Shown here in pieces: positions 1 to 8,322 of a stretch of 64,000 bases of DNA (its first letter is position 1; the number at the start of each line of letters is the position of its first letter). This DNA is from BOG-1112 sp964611335 (GTDB lineage Bacteria > Bdellovibrionota_B > Oligoflexia > Oligoflexales > Bog-1112), in NCBI GenBank assembly GCA_964611335.1, contig CAZSXR010000003.1:248001-312000 (forward strand). The letters are read 5' to 3'. The notes beneath the pieces were generated by a model. It was not told the DNA's origin. It worked only from the letters and a program-made list of their open reading frames with translations, and ran no database searches. Position numbers and translations under genes: made by a program.

Positions 1-157
1 ACCATGCTAGAGTTTGTTCAATAAGCCATTGGTTGGCAGTGAATTGAGCTGGGGGAATGATTTCTTCGCAGTAATCGAGAAACTCCGCTTCATTGGCATC
101 AGGATTCGCTTTGATCCACATTTTAACCTTTTTTTTGAATTCATTTATATCCAACAT
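1..157 (-). CDS. Unknown protein, N-terminal part (runs off window start)
   Basis: Reading the minus strand from an ATG at 157 gives 52 codons open to the window edge, starting MLDINEFKKKVKMWIKANP and continuing through an acidic stretch and an IPPAQFTANQWL segment. An AGGGT purine patch lies just upstream of the ATG. The composition (Trp, Asn, Lys and Glu mixed, no low-complexity) looks like a real soluble protein. It is divergent from the acyltransferase gene at 257, so the 100 bp between them should hold both promoters. I do not recognise the family, and only the N-terminus is visible. Confidence 0.5.
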   Translation of the reverse strand, partial: MLDINEFKKKVKMWIKANPDANEAEFLDYCEEIIPPAQFTANQWLIEQTLAW

Positions 158-256
158 AGAACCCTACATTTGTTAACATTTATCTTTCGGAAAATTTATG
201 AGAGTCTTTAGGTAAAAAGTATCTGTTTTCTTTTCTTGATAAGGATTCTAACAACC

Positions 257-931
257 ATGACACCAAATCTCCCGCTCAGTGATTTTATTGCCTTAAAAGA
301 ATTATTTTTAGCTTCTAAACAAAGCCCTTTTCCTAATGGAGCCTTTGAACTATTAGGAGACAACCTGAAAATTTGGTTAAGCAACTTATTAACCAAATTA
401 GGAGTGGGAAACCAGCTCCTTGTCCTCGGAAAGGTGCACCCACAGGCAATATTGGAAGGTCGTGTGTATGTTGCAGAAGGTGCGACTGTGGAACCTACAG
501 CTTATATTCAAGGGCCGGCATATATAGGGCCAGGAACGGAAGTCCGACATGGTGCTTATATTCGAGGCAATGTCTATGTGGGAAAGAGTTGTGTCGTAGG
601 GCATTGCACAGAAGTCAAATCTTCCGTGTTCTTCGATGGAGCTAAGGCGGGTCATTTCGCTTATGTCGGAGATTCTATACTTGGTCGGAATGTGAATCTC
701 GGAGCAGGAACCAAACTTGCAAATTTGAAACTTCGAGCGACCGAAGTTTCCTATCTTGATCCTTCCACACGAAAACGTGTGGGAAGTCATTTGAAAAAGT
801 TCGGAGCCATAGTCGGAGATGAAGTGCAAACAGGTTGCAACAGTGTTCTGTCGCCGGGATCTTTGTTGCTTCCTAAAACTTCAGTACTCCCTTGTGCGCA
901 TTTTCATGGAACTTTGTTTCCGAAAAACTAA
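257..931 (+). CDS. Left-handed beta-helix (hexapeptide-repeat) acyl/nucleotidyl-transferase-like protein
   Basis: The 225-residue product has an alpha-helical N-terminal 60 residues and then repeated hexapeptides such as VYVAEG, AYIGPG, AYIRGN and VYVGKS. These form a left-handed parallel beta-helix like the acetyltransferase half of GlmU. A loop with GAGTKLANLK resembles the GlmU-like acetyl-CoA-binding turn. There is no N-terminal nucleotidyltransferase (Rossmann) domain, so it is a stand-alone LbH protein that probably acetylates a sugar or sugar nucleotide in the cytoplasm; the substrate is unknown. I chose the ATG at 257 because AAGGA lies 11 bases upstream. A TTG at 236 in the same frame is possible. 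Its stop (929-931) lies inside the start region of a frame-disrupted Nudix gene. Confidence 0.72.
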   Translation: MTPNLPLSDFIALKELFLASKQSPFPNGAFELLGDNLKIWLSNLLTKLGVGNQLLVLGKVHPQAILEGRVYVAEGATVEPTAYIQGPAYIGPGTEVRHGAYIRGNVYVGKSCVVGHCTEVKSSVFFDGAKAGHFAYVGDSILGRNVNLGAGTKLANLKLRATEVSYLDPSTRKRVGSHLKKFGAIVGDEVQTGCNSVLSPGSLLLPKTSVLPCAHFHGTLFPKN

Positions 932-1276
932 AATTTTCTATTTAAAACCCATAATTCAAAAAAATCGACGAATCCAGGTGCATGGGAACCTGTTGCAGGA
1001 AAAATGGAATTGGGAGAAAGTCCTGAGCATACACTTGTAAGAGAAGTTTTCGAAGAAGCAGGTTTGCGTGTGGAAGCACCTATGTCCCCTGTTTATACAG
1101 CTCAGTCTTTGCGTGGAAATGAACCTATGCTTCTCTTATATTATGTATGTGAGTCTGAAAGTGGGGATGTGACCATATCGGACGAACATTCGGAATATGC
1201 CTGGGTGGATGCTCAGACCTTTATGGAACGTGTACCTTTTGCTGAAATTCGTGAGCTTATGCGACGTGCACTTTGA
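906..1276 (+). pseudogene. Nudix hydrolase, reading frame disrupted at a poly-A run
   Basis: The segment from 965 to 1276 encodes a clear Nudix domain: NPGAWEPVAGKMELGE, then REVFEEAGL completing the Nudix box GX5EX7REUXEEXGU, and a normal C-terminal half ending at TGA 1274-1276. The only standard start in that frame is ATG 1004, which lies after the first Gly of the Nudix box, so a product from there would lack the first strands and the box Gly. A plausible N-terminus (MELCFRKTKIFYLKPIIQKN from ATG 906, or from GTG 894) lies in another frame. It joins correctly by a -1 shift on the seven A residues at 958-964. Either one A was lost or the ribosome slips there. The substrate cannot be predicted. 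Confidence 0.6.
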
Positions 1277-1378
1277 TTTTTCCTTGGAAAATCAACAGAT
1301 AATATCTCCTTGCCTCGCCATCTGACAAAGTATATCTTTGGATTTCCGCCTTATTCGTACAGCCATTTAAAGGTATTT

Positions 1379-2032
1379 ATGAAATTAAAAAAGATCATTT
1401 CAGAGTTAGTGTCTTTAGCTCTTATAGTGTTTGTTGTATTTGCATTTAAATCGTCTTTCATTGCAAATTATACCGTTCCTACAGGTTCGATGAAACCTAC
1501 GATAGAACCTGGTGACAAACTCATTGTCAATAAAATGTCCTACAACTTTCGCGTTCCTTTTACAAAAATTTCTCTTTATGAATTTGGTAAACCGCAACGT
1601 GGACAGGTCATTGTCTTTGAATGCCCTTATGATCCTTCTATCACCTTTGTAAAGCGTCTCGTGGGATTACCGGGAGATGACATTGAAGTGGAAAACGGAT
1701 TGATTAAAATCAATGGAACACCGTTAGAATTGTCTATTAAAAATGAGAGTGAACTTTCAGATATTATCTCTTCCGGTGGTCTCTATTATGAGGTGCTCGG
1801 AGACAAAAATCATATTGTAAGAAGAGTTCCTCGTTTTCCAAAAGTCCCTTATGTTCATGTTAAAGTTCCAGAAAACTCTTATTTTGCAATGGGTGATAAT
1901 CGAGATGAAAGTGCAGATAGTCGTAGTTGGGGTTTTGTCCCTGCAGAAAATATTTGGGGAGAAGCAAAGTTTATTTACTTCTCCTTTGAGTGGCCAAAGA
2001 TCCGTTGGGAAAGAATCGGAATTAGTTTTTAA
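1379..2032 (+). CDS. lepB: Signal peptidase I
   Basis: A 217-residue type I signal peptidase that removes signal peptides from exported preproteins at the periplasmic face of the inner membrane. There is one N-terminal membrane segment (about residues 8-23). The catalytic Ser37 sits in PTGSMKPTIEPGD and the general-base Lys92 in FVKRLVGLPGD. The C-terminal box MGDNRDESADSRSWG (about residue 178) is intact. The start at ATG 1379 is set by AAAGG five bases upstream; an upstream extension has no ribosome site. The length matches short single-membrane-segment family members. The large number of secreted and lipoprotein genes in this window is consistent with a need for it, although lipoproteins would use LspA instead. 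Confidence 0.95.
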   Translation: MKLKKIISELVSLALIVFVVFAFKSSFIANYTVPTGSMKPTIEPGDKLIVNKMSYNFRVPFTKISLYEFGKPQRGQVIVFECPYDPSITFVKRLVGLPGDDIEVENGLIKINGTPLELSIKNESELSDIISSGGLYYEVLGDKNHIVRRVPRFPKVPYVHVKVPENSYFAMGDNRDESADSRSWGFVPAENIWGEAKFIYFSFEWPKIRWERIGISF

Positions 2033-2059
2033 TTAATTCGACATGCGTCAGCAACGATT

Positions 2060-3226
2060 TCAGGAACTCAAAACAGCTCCATAGAATCCATCCATCTTTG
2101 CATGTTGTGGTAAAGATAAAAATTCTTCACGCAAAGTTAAACCGAATTTTTTTACAAAAGAAGCAACCTGGTCTTGGTTCTCTTGTGGAAGCACACTGCA
2201 AGTAGCGTAAACAATACATCCACCAGGTCGGAGGAATTTCATAGCATCGGAAAATATCTTTGCTTGCAAAATTTGTAATTCTTCAAGACCTTCCTTTGTA
2301 AGTTTCCATTTCAAATCGGGATTGCGTCGTAAAGTTCCTGTTCCTGAACAGGGAGCATCGACAAGAACCCAATGCATTTTTGCTTCGAGTTGTTTCTTTT
2401 TCTTCACATCGTCAGCATTTACAAATTGTGCATTTTGAACACCTGCACGATTCATGCGTTTTTTAGCTTCTAACAAAGCTGCTTTGCGAATGTCGTGTAA
2501 AAAAAGCTGTCCTCTATTTTTCATCTGTGCTGCGATGGCAAGAGATTTTCCGCCTGCACCTGCGCAGTAATCGAGAACCCAGTCGTTGGGAGACGCTTTG
2601 ACCAAGTCTGCAATATATTGACTGCCTTCATCCTGTACTTCGAATTTACCTGCTTTGAATTCAGGCATTGCAAAAAGATTGATGTTAGCATGTAGAGTTA
2701 ATGCATTTCTATGTTCACACAGAGTGAAGTCGGAAGATGTTTTTTTTAATTCGTCCATAAACTCTTCACGAATACATTTCAAAGTATTCACACGAAGCGT
2801 TAAGGGGGCTCGCTCATTGCTTATGCGACAGAACTCCGTAGCTTTTTCTACACCATAAGCTTTGACCAGAATTTCGAAAAGGAAGTCTGGACAACTTACT
2901 TGGACGGAAGCTGCTAGATTCGAAATATCTCGATCTTTCAACGTTTCGAGTATCTCAATGCGCTTTTCCCAAGATGCTTTTCCTGAAATCAAAGCATCTA
3001 CTAAACGTTTCTGACGTATCAACTCATAAACTTTTTCCGCTATCCACTTGCGGTCTTTGGAACCTATTGCTTTGTGTAAGCGGAAATGTTCACGAAGGAA
3101 ACGATCGAGTGGAAAATTTTGTTTGTCCCAAGCTTCCAATAAAAGAAGAAGGTGGTGGAGTCTAAAAGGTTTTCTATTAGAGATTTCTTGCAAACTTGAC
3201 TCCTTGTTCAATAGCACGTTTTGCAT
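2060..3226 (-). CDS. rsmB: 16S rRNA m5C methyltransferase, RsmB/NOL1/NOP2/Sun family
   Basis: The 388-residue protein has an N-terminal NusB-like helical part, a linker resembling a PUA/RRM region (LRVNTLK) and a C-terminal Rossmann methyltransferase. The SAM site shows DYCAGAGGKS. The two conserved cysteines of the family are in DAPCSGTGTLRRNPDLKW and ATCSVLPQENQDQ, the latter being the catalytic one. It should methylate a cytosine of 16S rRNA; the exact position (C967 in E. coli RsmB) is inferred from the family. I chose ATG 3226 because AGGAG lies six bases upstream; an ATG at 3253 is less well placed. The start lies 50 bp inside the 3' end of fadH, so the two are probably translationally coupled. 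Confidence 0.88.
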   Translation of the reverse strand: MQNVLLNKESSLQEISNRKPFRLHHLLLLLEAWDKQNFPLDRFLREHFRLHKAIGSKDRKWIAEKVYELIRQKRLVDALISGKASWEKRIEILETLKDRDISNLAASVQVSCPDFLFEILVKAYGVEKATEFCRISNERAPLTLRVNTLKCIREEFMDELKKTSSDFTLCEHRNALTLHANINLFAMPEFKAGKFEVQDEGSQYIADLVKASPNDWVLDYCAGAGGKSLAIAAQMKNRGQLFLHDIRKAALLEAKKRMNRAGVQNAQFVNADDVKKKKQLEAKMHWVLVDAPCSGTGTLRRNPDLKWKLTKEGLEELQILQAKIFSDAMKFLRPGGCIVYATCSVLPQENQDQVASFVKKFGLTLREEFLSLPQHAKMDGFYGAVLSS

Positions 3227-5195
3227 CCAGTTCTCCTGCTTCATCGGCACCACCGAGAAGGGTGAAGGGAATACTCTTTCCTATTTCGTCTGCAAGTTTT
3301 CTTAACGGCCTTTGGCCTGTGCACAGAATTACGTTGTCTACTTGCAGAACGTGTTTTTTGTCATGCTGAGTGTAATGCAAACCCTCGTCGTCGAATTTCT
3401 CATAAGTCACACCCGTGTGAATTTTCACATCTTGTTTTTTCAAAGAGATGCGGTGTATCCACGAAGTCGTTTTCCCGAGATGCTTGCCTATTTTCCCTGG
3501 ACTGCGTTGGAAGAGTGCAATCTCACGAACAGGATCATGGTGTATAGCTTTGGCAAGCAAAGCCCCTCGGTGTTGTACTTCTACGTCCACTCCCCATTCT
3601 TCGAGAAAGGCTTCGGGATGAAGACTAGGCTCTCGCGAGTTTTTGAGAAGGAACTCAGCAGTGTCAATCCCAATACCACCTGCACCAATAATTGCAACAC
3701 GTTTACCAACAGGTTTGTGATCGCGAAGAACTTCTAAATATGTAAGGACTTTAGGATGATCGACTCCTGGAAACTGCGGGATATAGGGGACTACACCGCT
3801 TGCGATGAATACATGATCGAACCCCTTTAAATCTTCGAGTTTAGCTTCGCAATTTGTTTTTATAAGAACATCATGCAGACGAAGTTGTGTATGAAAGTAA
3901 CGGAGTGTTTCTGAAAATTCTTCTTTTCCCGGAATCTGTTTTGCAAGGTTAAATTGTCCACCAATGACGGAATCTTTTTCGAAAAGAACGACTTTGTGTC
4001 CACGTTGAGCGCTTGTGAGTGCAGCAGATAAACCTGCGGGTCCCGCACCTACAACTGCAATGTTTTTAATACGAGGACTGGATTCTATGTTGAGTATGGT
4101 TTCGTAACAGGCTTGAGGATTCACAAGACAGCTTGCTATTTTGTTGGCAAAGACATGGTCTAAACAGGCTTGGTTGCATGCTATGCAAGTATTGATTTCT
4201 TGTGAACGTTGAGTCATGGCTTTCGCAACGAACTGTGGATCCGCGAGAAGGGGGCGAGCCATGGAGACCATGTCCGCATGTCCCATAGCAAGTACGCTTT
4301 CTGCGATCTCAGGTGTATTGATGCGGTTCGAAGTAATGAGTGGAATATTGAGATGTTTTTTGAGTTTGTGTGTGACGAAAGTAAAACATGCTCGAGGCAC
4401 ACGTGTTGCAATCGTGGGAATTCTTGCTTCGTGCCAACCGATTCCCGTATTGATGATCGTAGCTCCCGCTTCAACAATTTTTTTCCCAAGCTCAACGACT
4501 TCTTCCCAAGAAGATCCTCCTTCGACGAGATCCAACATGGAAAGTCTGTAGATGATAATAAAATTCTTCCCTACACTTTCGCGAGTTTGTCGTACGATTT
4601 CGACAGGAAAACGTATACGTTTTTCAAAAGTTCCTCCCCAGTCATCTTTACGTTTATTGGTTCTCAGTGCGATAAATTGATTGATGAGATAGCCTTCCGA
4701 TCCCATGATTTCGATACCATCATAGCCGGCTTTTTGTGCAAGTTTTGCGCAATTTATAAAATCTCTTATGGTGCTTTTGACTCCGTTTGATGACAAAGCC
4801 CAAGGTGTGAAGGGTGTAATAGGGGATTTGAAACGGGAAGGAGCTACAGCGAGAGGATGGTAACCATAACGTCCCGCATGCAGTATTTGCATTGCGATTT
4901 TTCCACCTTCCGCATGGACAGCGTTGGTGATGATGTTGTGGTGTTGCATCTCTTTTGTGTTTGTAAGCTTTGCAGAGAAGGGTGATACCCAACCTGCTCT
5001 ATTTGGTGCAATACCACCGGTGACAATGAGACCGACTTGTCCGCGTGCTCGTTCGGCATAGAATTTTGCAAGGCGTTGAACTCCGTTTCGTTTTTCTTCG
5101 AGCCCTGTGTGCATGGAACCCATAAGCACGCGGTTTTTCAAAGTTGTAAAGCCAAGATTCAGCGGAGAGAGCAGGTAGGGATATCGAGATGTCAT
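3177..5195 (-). CDS. fadH: 2,4-dienoyl-CoA reductase / NADH:flavin oxidoreductase
   Basis: At 672 residues this equals the length I recall for E. coli FadH. The N-terminal half is an Old-Yellow-Enzyme TIM barrel (NRVLMGSMHTG; HAGRYG; EIMGSEGYLINQF). Near residues 335-355 the iron-sulfur motif CIACNQAC followed 11 residues later by another Cys fits CxxCxxxCx11C. The C-terminal half carries a FAD site (VVGAGPAGLSAA) and a NAD(P)H site (AIIGAGGIGIDTAEF). The expected role is reduction of 2,4-dienoyl-CoA intermediates during beta-oxidation of unsaturated fatty acids; related trimethylamine dehydrogenases or other enoate reductases are alternatives. GGAG sits five bases upstream of ATG 5195. A FadL-type porin at 38-39.6 kb would fit fatty-acid use. 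Confidence 0.88.
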   Translation of the reverse strand: MTSRYPYLLSPLNLGFTTLKNRVLMGSMHTGLEEKRNGVQRLAKFYAERARGQVGLIVTGGIAPNRAGWVSPFSAKLTNTKEMQHHNIITNAVHAEGGKIAMQILHAGRYGYHPLAVAPSRFKSPITPFTPWALSSNGVKSTIRDFINCAKLAQKAGYDGIEIMGSEGYLINQFIALRTNKRKDDWGGTFEKRIRFPVEIVRQTRESVGKNFIIIYRLSMLDLVEGGSSWEEVVELGKKIVEAGATIINTGIGWHEARIPTIATRVPRACFTFVTHKLKKHLNIPLITSNRINTPEIAESVLAMGHADMVSMARPLLADPQFVAKAMTQRSQEINTCIACNQACLDHVFANKIASCLVNPQACYETILNIESSPRIKNIAVVGAGPAGLSAALTSAQRGHKVVLFEKDSVIGGQFNLAKQIPGKEEFSETLRYFHTQLRLHDVLIKTNCEAKLEDLKGFDHVFIASGVVPYIPQFPGVDHPKVLTYLEVLRDHKPVGKRVAIIGAGGIGIDTAEFLLKNSREPSLHPEAFLEEWGVDVEVQHRGALLAKAIHHDPVREIALFQRSPGKIGKHLGKTTSWIHRISLKKQDVKIHTGVTYEKFDDEGLHYTQHDKKHVLQVDNVILCTGQRPLRKLADEIGKSIPFTLLGGADEAGELDAKRAIEQGVKFARNL

Positions 5196-5249
5196 AGAAA
5201 CTCCGTAGATTAAGTACGGATTGAGTCTAGAGGAATAGGCTGTGTGTTC

Positions 5250-5867
5250 TCAATAAGGAATTTTTTTTAAGGTGTGCCAGAAGCGATTAAGAATAGTAAG
5301 AGCTCCACCTACAATACACCACATATAGAAGTAGTTCATAAAATTTAAATCCCACCTTAAGAGTTCACTCAAATACATTCCGAAAGTGCAAAGCATCAGT
5401 GCAAAAAGTCTATCTGTTTGACCTGTAGGTCCCACGCTCACCACTGGAAGCTGAATCATGAGTCCCACAAGTCCAAAAAATGATGTGAGCCAAGCGCCGA
5501 GCAGTACGAAGATGGTCATCACCTTATAAGTTGGTTCAAAGATATAGAGAAGAGAGCCTAGGAGGATGGCATCACAAATTTCAGGAATCATCTTGTTAAT
5601 ATAATCGCCTTTAGCGGAGGGCTTATTAAATTGAACTGCAACGTAACCATCCAATGTAGCAATGACCATCCTCAAAAACATAAGAAGCATCGCAAGAAGA
5701 TATAAAGACAGACATTCCTTGGCCCAATAGAAGCAGAAAGAAGTCGATATACCTACAGGGATCATGGAATAGGATATATGATTGGGATCGATGTTTTTAA
5801 AGAGAGGAAGCAAAACACTTAAAAATTCACGAGCTTTGTCTTTTAATTTATACAAACCTATATCCAT
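5250..5867 (-). CDS. CDP-alcohol phosphatidyltransferase family protein with altered active-site motif (YnbA-like)
   Basis: A 205-residue polytopic inner-membrane protein with several hydrophobic helices. It aligns without gaps to the CDP-alcohol phosphatidyltransferase signature D-x2-D-G-x2-A-R-x8-G-x3-D-x3-D around residues 70-95: Asp73, Gly74, Ala77 and Gly87 are kept. The first Asp is Ala70, the Arg is Val78, and the third and fourth Asp are Asn91 and Pro95. Three of four metal-binding or catalytic Asp are therefore missing. Asn at the third position is, from memory, also found in E. coli YnbA, which like this gene neighbours a CdsA homologue. It may use an unusual head group or be inactive. 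AGGA precedes the ATG, and it lies seven bases after the regulator gene in the same direction. Confidence 0.72.
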   Translation of the reverse strand: MDIGLYKLKDKAREFLSVLLPLFKNIDPNHISYSMIPVGISTSFCFYWAKECLSLYLLAMLLMFLRMVIATLDGYVAVQFNKPSAKGDYINKMIPEICDAILLGSLLYIFEPTYKVMTIFVLLGAWLTSFFGLVGLMIQLPVVSVGPTGQTDRLFALMLCTFGMYLSELLRWDLNFMNYFYMWCIVGGALTILNRFWHTLKKIPY

Positions 5868-5874
5868 GGAAATC

Positions 5875-6600
5875 CTATTTGAAAATAGAAAGGCGAAGAG
5901 GGCCCATAGCCATCATAACAGCCGTGCTATCTTCACTCGTTTTTTCAAGAAGAGAATCAGCTTCTAAAATGTCTTCGATCTCTCTTTCCAAACGAGCGAT
6001 TTTCTCTTTTACTTTCAATTGAGAAGTCAATGTGAGGTTTCCAGAAAGGAAGATAAAACTTTCATTTGATTTTTTGAAATCTCTTTCAAGAAACGAATTT
6101 CTCATTTCCGATTCGAAAATTTTATAAAGAGGTCCGTTTTTTCTCCATTTGATATTCTTACTCACAAGAACTTTAACTTTTCCACCTGGATGAAATTCTA
6201 TAAGTTTAAGACGGTCCAATTGAATTAAAGATTTTTCAAGAAGGAGCTTTGGGATTTGAAATTTCTCTTCTATTTTTTTTAAATCCCATTGCCTTAATAC
6301 AAGGTAAAAAACTTTAAAAAGATTTAAGTCCTGACTCAGAACTTCTTCTTGTTCTAAAGTTAACACGTTTGGTTTATTGGCTCTGCTAATATCAGAAAGT
6401 CTTGCCAGCTCGAGTAAATTGCTTCCAATAACGTCACAAATAGACTCCAATCTTTTTACACTCAGAACTTCTTCTTGATTCAAACATCTTTTGATAGTTG
6501 GCTCACTTAATCTTAAAGCTTTTGCGAGCTCTCTATATGTTATCCCTTTGGAACTCATAATATTTTTTAATGATTGAAGAAGCTTTTGTGTTTGATTCAC
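5875..6600 (-). CDS. Helix-turn-helix (XRE-like) regulator in a phospholipid operon
   Basis: The 241-residue protein starts with a Cro/CI-type helix-turn-helix (GITYRELAKALRLSEPTIKR, about residues 19-38). The middle part resembles a winged helix (KKIEEKFQIPKLLLEKSLIQL, then FHPGGKVKVLV) and the C-terminus is a long charged helix that could be a coiled coil (KVKEKIARLEREIEDILEA). The start is a GTG whose G is shared with the TAG stop of cdsA (TAGTG), so translation is coupled to cdsA. Its position between cdsA and a phosphatidyltransferase suggests that it regulates this lipid operon, but no ligand domain is recognisable. The whole-length family is not known to me. Confidence 0.68.
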   Translation of the reverse strand: MNQTQKLLQSLKNIMSSKGITYRELAKALRLSEPTIKRCLNQEEVLSVKRLESICDVIGSNLLELARLSDISRANKPNVLTLEQEEVLSQDLNLFKVFYLVLRQWDLKKIEEKFQIPKLLLEKSLIQLDRLKLIEFHPGGKVKVLVSKNIKWRKNGPLYKIFESEMRNSFLERDFKKSNESFIFLSGNLTLTSQLKVKEKIARLEREIEDILEADSLLEKTSEDSTAVMMAMGPLRLSIFK

Positions 6601-7574
6601 TAATACATCTCCGGAAAAAAGAAGTGATAGTAGTGAAAGAATAGTGGCGCAGCAATGATCAGACTATCTACTCTATCTAGAATGCCTCCATGTCCTGGAA
6701 TCAGATCACTGAAATCTTTGATCTCGCGATCTCTTTTAATTGAAGACATAAAGACATCTCCGAAGAAGCCAAAAAAGGAAAGAACGCATCCTGCGCCTAG
6801 AGATTCAAGTGCATTCATAGGTGTGATAAAAGGTCCTAAAAAATAGGATAAGAAGGGGCTTAGAATCATACCACCCAAAAATCCTTCGAGTGTTTTATTA
6901 GGGCTTACTTTCGGTAAAATTTTGATATGTCCGAAAGTTTTCCCACAAAGATACTGCGCCACATCATTGAACTGTGTAACTAGCAAGACAAAGGTCATCA
7001 GACCGAAAGGCTCCACAACAGGAGTGTAAGGATTGTCTAAATTGATAAAATAAACGAGATGGCTCAGGCAAAAGGTTGTAAGAAGTAAACCCCATTGCAG
7101 AAGCCCAATATTTTTTATAAAATTTTTGATTTTTTGAGTAAAAACAAAAAAAAGTGAGAGAAGGACCTGAGCATGCAGTGGGATTAAAATAAGAAAGAGG
7201 TCATAGCGTTTGAAATAGACTGCAAGGTATTGTAGAGGGATGAAAAGATAAGATACGTACAAGTAAAAATGAGGAAGATCTGAAAGTTTGAGTATTTTCA
7301 AATACTCGCGAAAACCTAAAAAACTTACGAGACAAAACAGAAAAGTGGCACCTAGTCTCCCACCCCAGAAGGCAAGAAGAGTTACTGCAAAAATTTTAAA
7401 CCAGGAAGTAATGCGCGAAGAGAGGGAGTCAAAATTATCTCTTTTAAATTTTCTTTGAAGAATTTTAACAAGAATTTTTGCAAAACCAATCAACATAAAA
7501 ATGACCACGAAGATGTAAAATATTCGTGGAGAATGAAAAAAAAGAGCTATGTTTTTTTCAAGAGAATCAAACAT
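6600..7574 (-). CDS. cdsA: Phosphatidate cytidylyltransferase (CDP-diglyceride synthase family)
   Basis: The 324-residue multi-pass membrane enzyme is predicted to make CDP-diacylglycerol from CTP and phosphatidic acid. The C-terminal signature is clear: SSIKRDREIKDFSDLIPGHG continuing into GILDRVDS, with the KD, PGHGG and DR-x-D elements that bind metal and CTP. It is longer than the usual 270-285 residues because of an extra N-terminal membrane segment. It is first in a three-gene minus-strand set with the HTH regulator and the YnbA-like protein. This resembles the E. coli ynbA/ynbB arrangement, so it could be a second, specialised CdsA (YnbB-like) and not the housekeeping copy. Confidence 0.88.
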   Translation of the reverse strand: MFDSLEKNIALFFHSPRIFYIFVVIFMLIGFAKILVKILQRKFKRDNFDSLSSRITSWFKIFAVTLLAFWGGRLGATFLFCLVSFLGFREYLKILKLSDLPHFYLYVSYLFIPLQYLAVYFKRYDLFLILIPLHAQVLLSLFFVFTQKIKNFIKNIGLLQWGLLLTTFCLSHLVYFINLDNPYTPVVEPFGLMTFVLLVTQFNDVAQYLCGKTFGHIKILPKVSPNKTLEGFLGGMILSPFLSYFLGPFITPMNALESLGAGCVLSFFGFFGDVFMSSIKRDREIKDFSDLIPGHGGILDRVDSLIIAAPLFFHYYHFFFPEMY

Positions 7575-7618
7575 AGTCTCATTTTATCATGTTTCTTGAA
7601 TTTTAGTCCTCGTGCAGA

Positions 7619-8302
7619 TTATTCTTCGATGCCGTTGATCAGCAATTGTTTTTCAGGTTCACGAGCTTGTTCCTGTGACGAAGCGTTTGCAGCGACTCCA
7701 CTCAGTGCGTTGAAAGCAGAAAATCCCCACTTTCCTATGCTCCAAGCCTGCTTTGCAACAGCAGGAGCTCCAAACATAAATACAGAAGCGATGGTAGCTG
7801 CTGTTACTGCAGGTGGAACCCCTAAATAAGCTCCGACCAAGGTCCCCGCTATAACGCCGGCACCATAAAGACCGGTATATAAGACACTTGCAAGGCTTGC
7901 ACCTTTAACAACGGCTACTGTTAGTGCTCCTGCGCTAGCTGCTGTTGCAAGTATCAACTCAGGATGTTCCGTAATGAAGTCTGTGATGCTCTCTAAAACT
8001 GTTTGCTCGTCTTGAATTTCTGCTTGACCTGAACCACCGTTATTTCCTCCATCTGATGAAGAACTGGAATTTTTGCTGTGGTTTTTATCGTCCGTATGAG
8101 AGATCTTTTGCTGTGCTTCCCACTCTTTTTGTCTTTCTCTTTCAATACACTCTTTGTCTTTTCCACATTTAAGAACTATACGATTCGGTATTCGAGCTTC
8201 GATGAGGATCATTCCTGGTCCTACTTTTTTCGGTGTGTCATATGCAAACGCAGCACTTGTTATGGACATTGCAAGGATTATATTTATGGACTTACTAAAC
8301 AT
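7619..8302 (-). CDS. Secreted protein with Ala/Gly-rich hydrophobic segments, unknown
   Basis: The 227-residue product begins with a signal peptide ending near AAFA (residue 19). An exported basic region with two Cys in LKCGKDKECIE follows, then a Ser/Gly/Asn-rich linker (residues about 75-92). A C-terminal domain has at least two long, small-residue-rich hydrophobic stretches (AGALTVAVVKGASLAS; GAGVIAGTLVGAYLGVPPAV). AAGGAG lies upstream of the ATG. It is the second gene of a pair with the 8823 gene, separated by 20 bp. The small-residue hydrophobic hairpins resemble pore-forming or bacteriocin-like peptides in character only; I recognise no family. Confidence 0.62.
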   Translation of the reverse strand: MFSKSINIILAMSITSAAFAYDTPKKVGPGMILIEARIPNRIVLKCGKDKECIERERQKEWEAQQKISHTDDKNHSKNSSSSSDGGNNGGSGQAEIQDEQTVLESITDFITEHPELILATAASAGALTVAVVKGASLASVLYTGLYGAGVIAGTLVGAYLGVPPAVTAATIASVFMFGAPAVAKQAWSIGKWGFSAFNALSGVAANASSQEQAREPEKQLLINGIEE

Positions 8303-8322
8303 GATTTTTTCTCCTTTTTGTT

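Noticed and set aside
398..829. Open frame of 143 codons on the minus strand
   Set aside because: It is antisense to the hexapeptide-repeat gene, whose repeats explain the coding signal.
1277..1300. Possible terminator GATTTTTCC/GGAAAATC after the Nudix fragment
   Set aside because: The stem is short and AT-rich and has no T-run after it.
4209..4790. Open frame of 193 codons on the plus strand
   Set aside because: It is antisense to the conserved fadH barrel; composition (runs of Phe, Asp, Arg) is that of a shadow frame.
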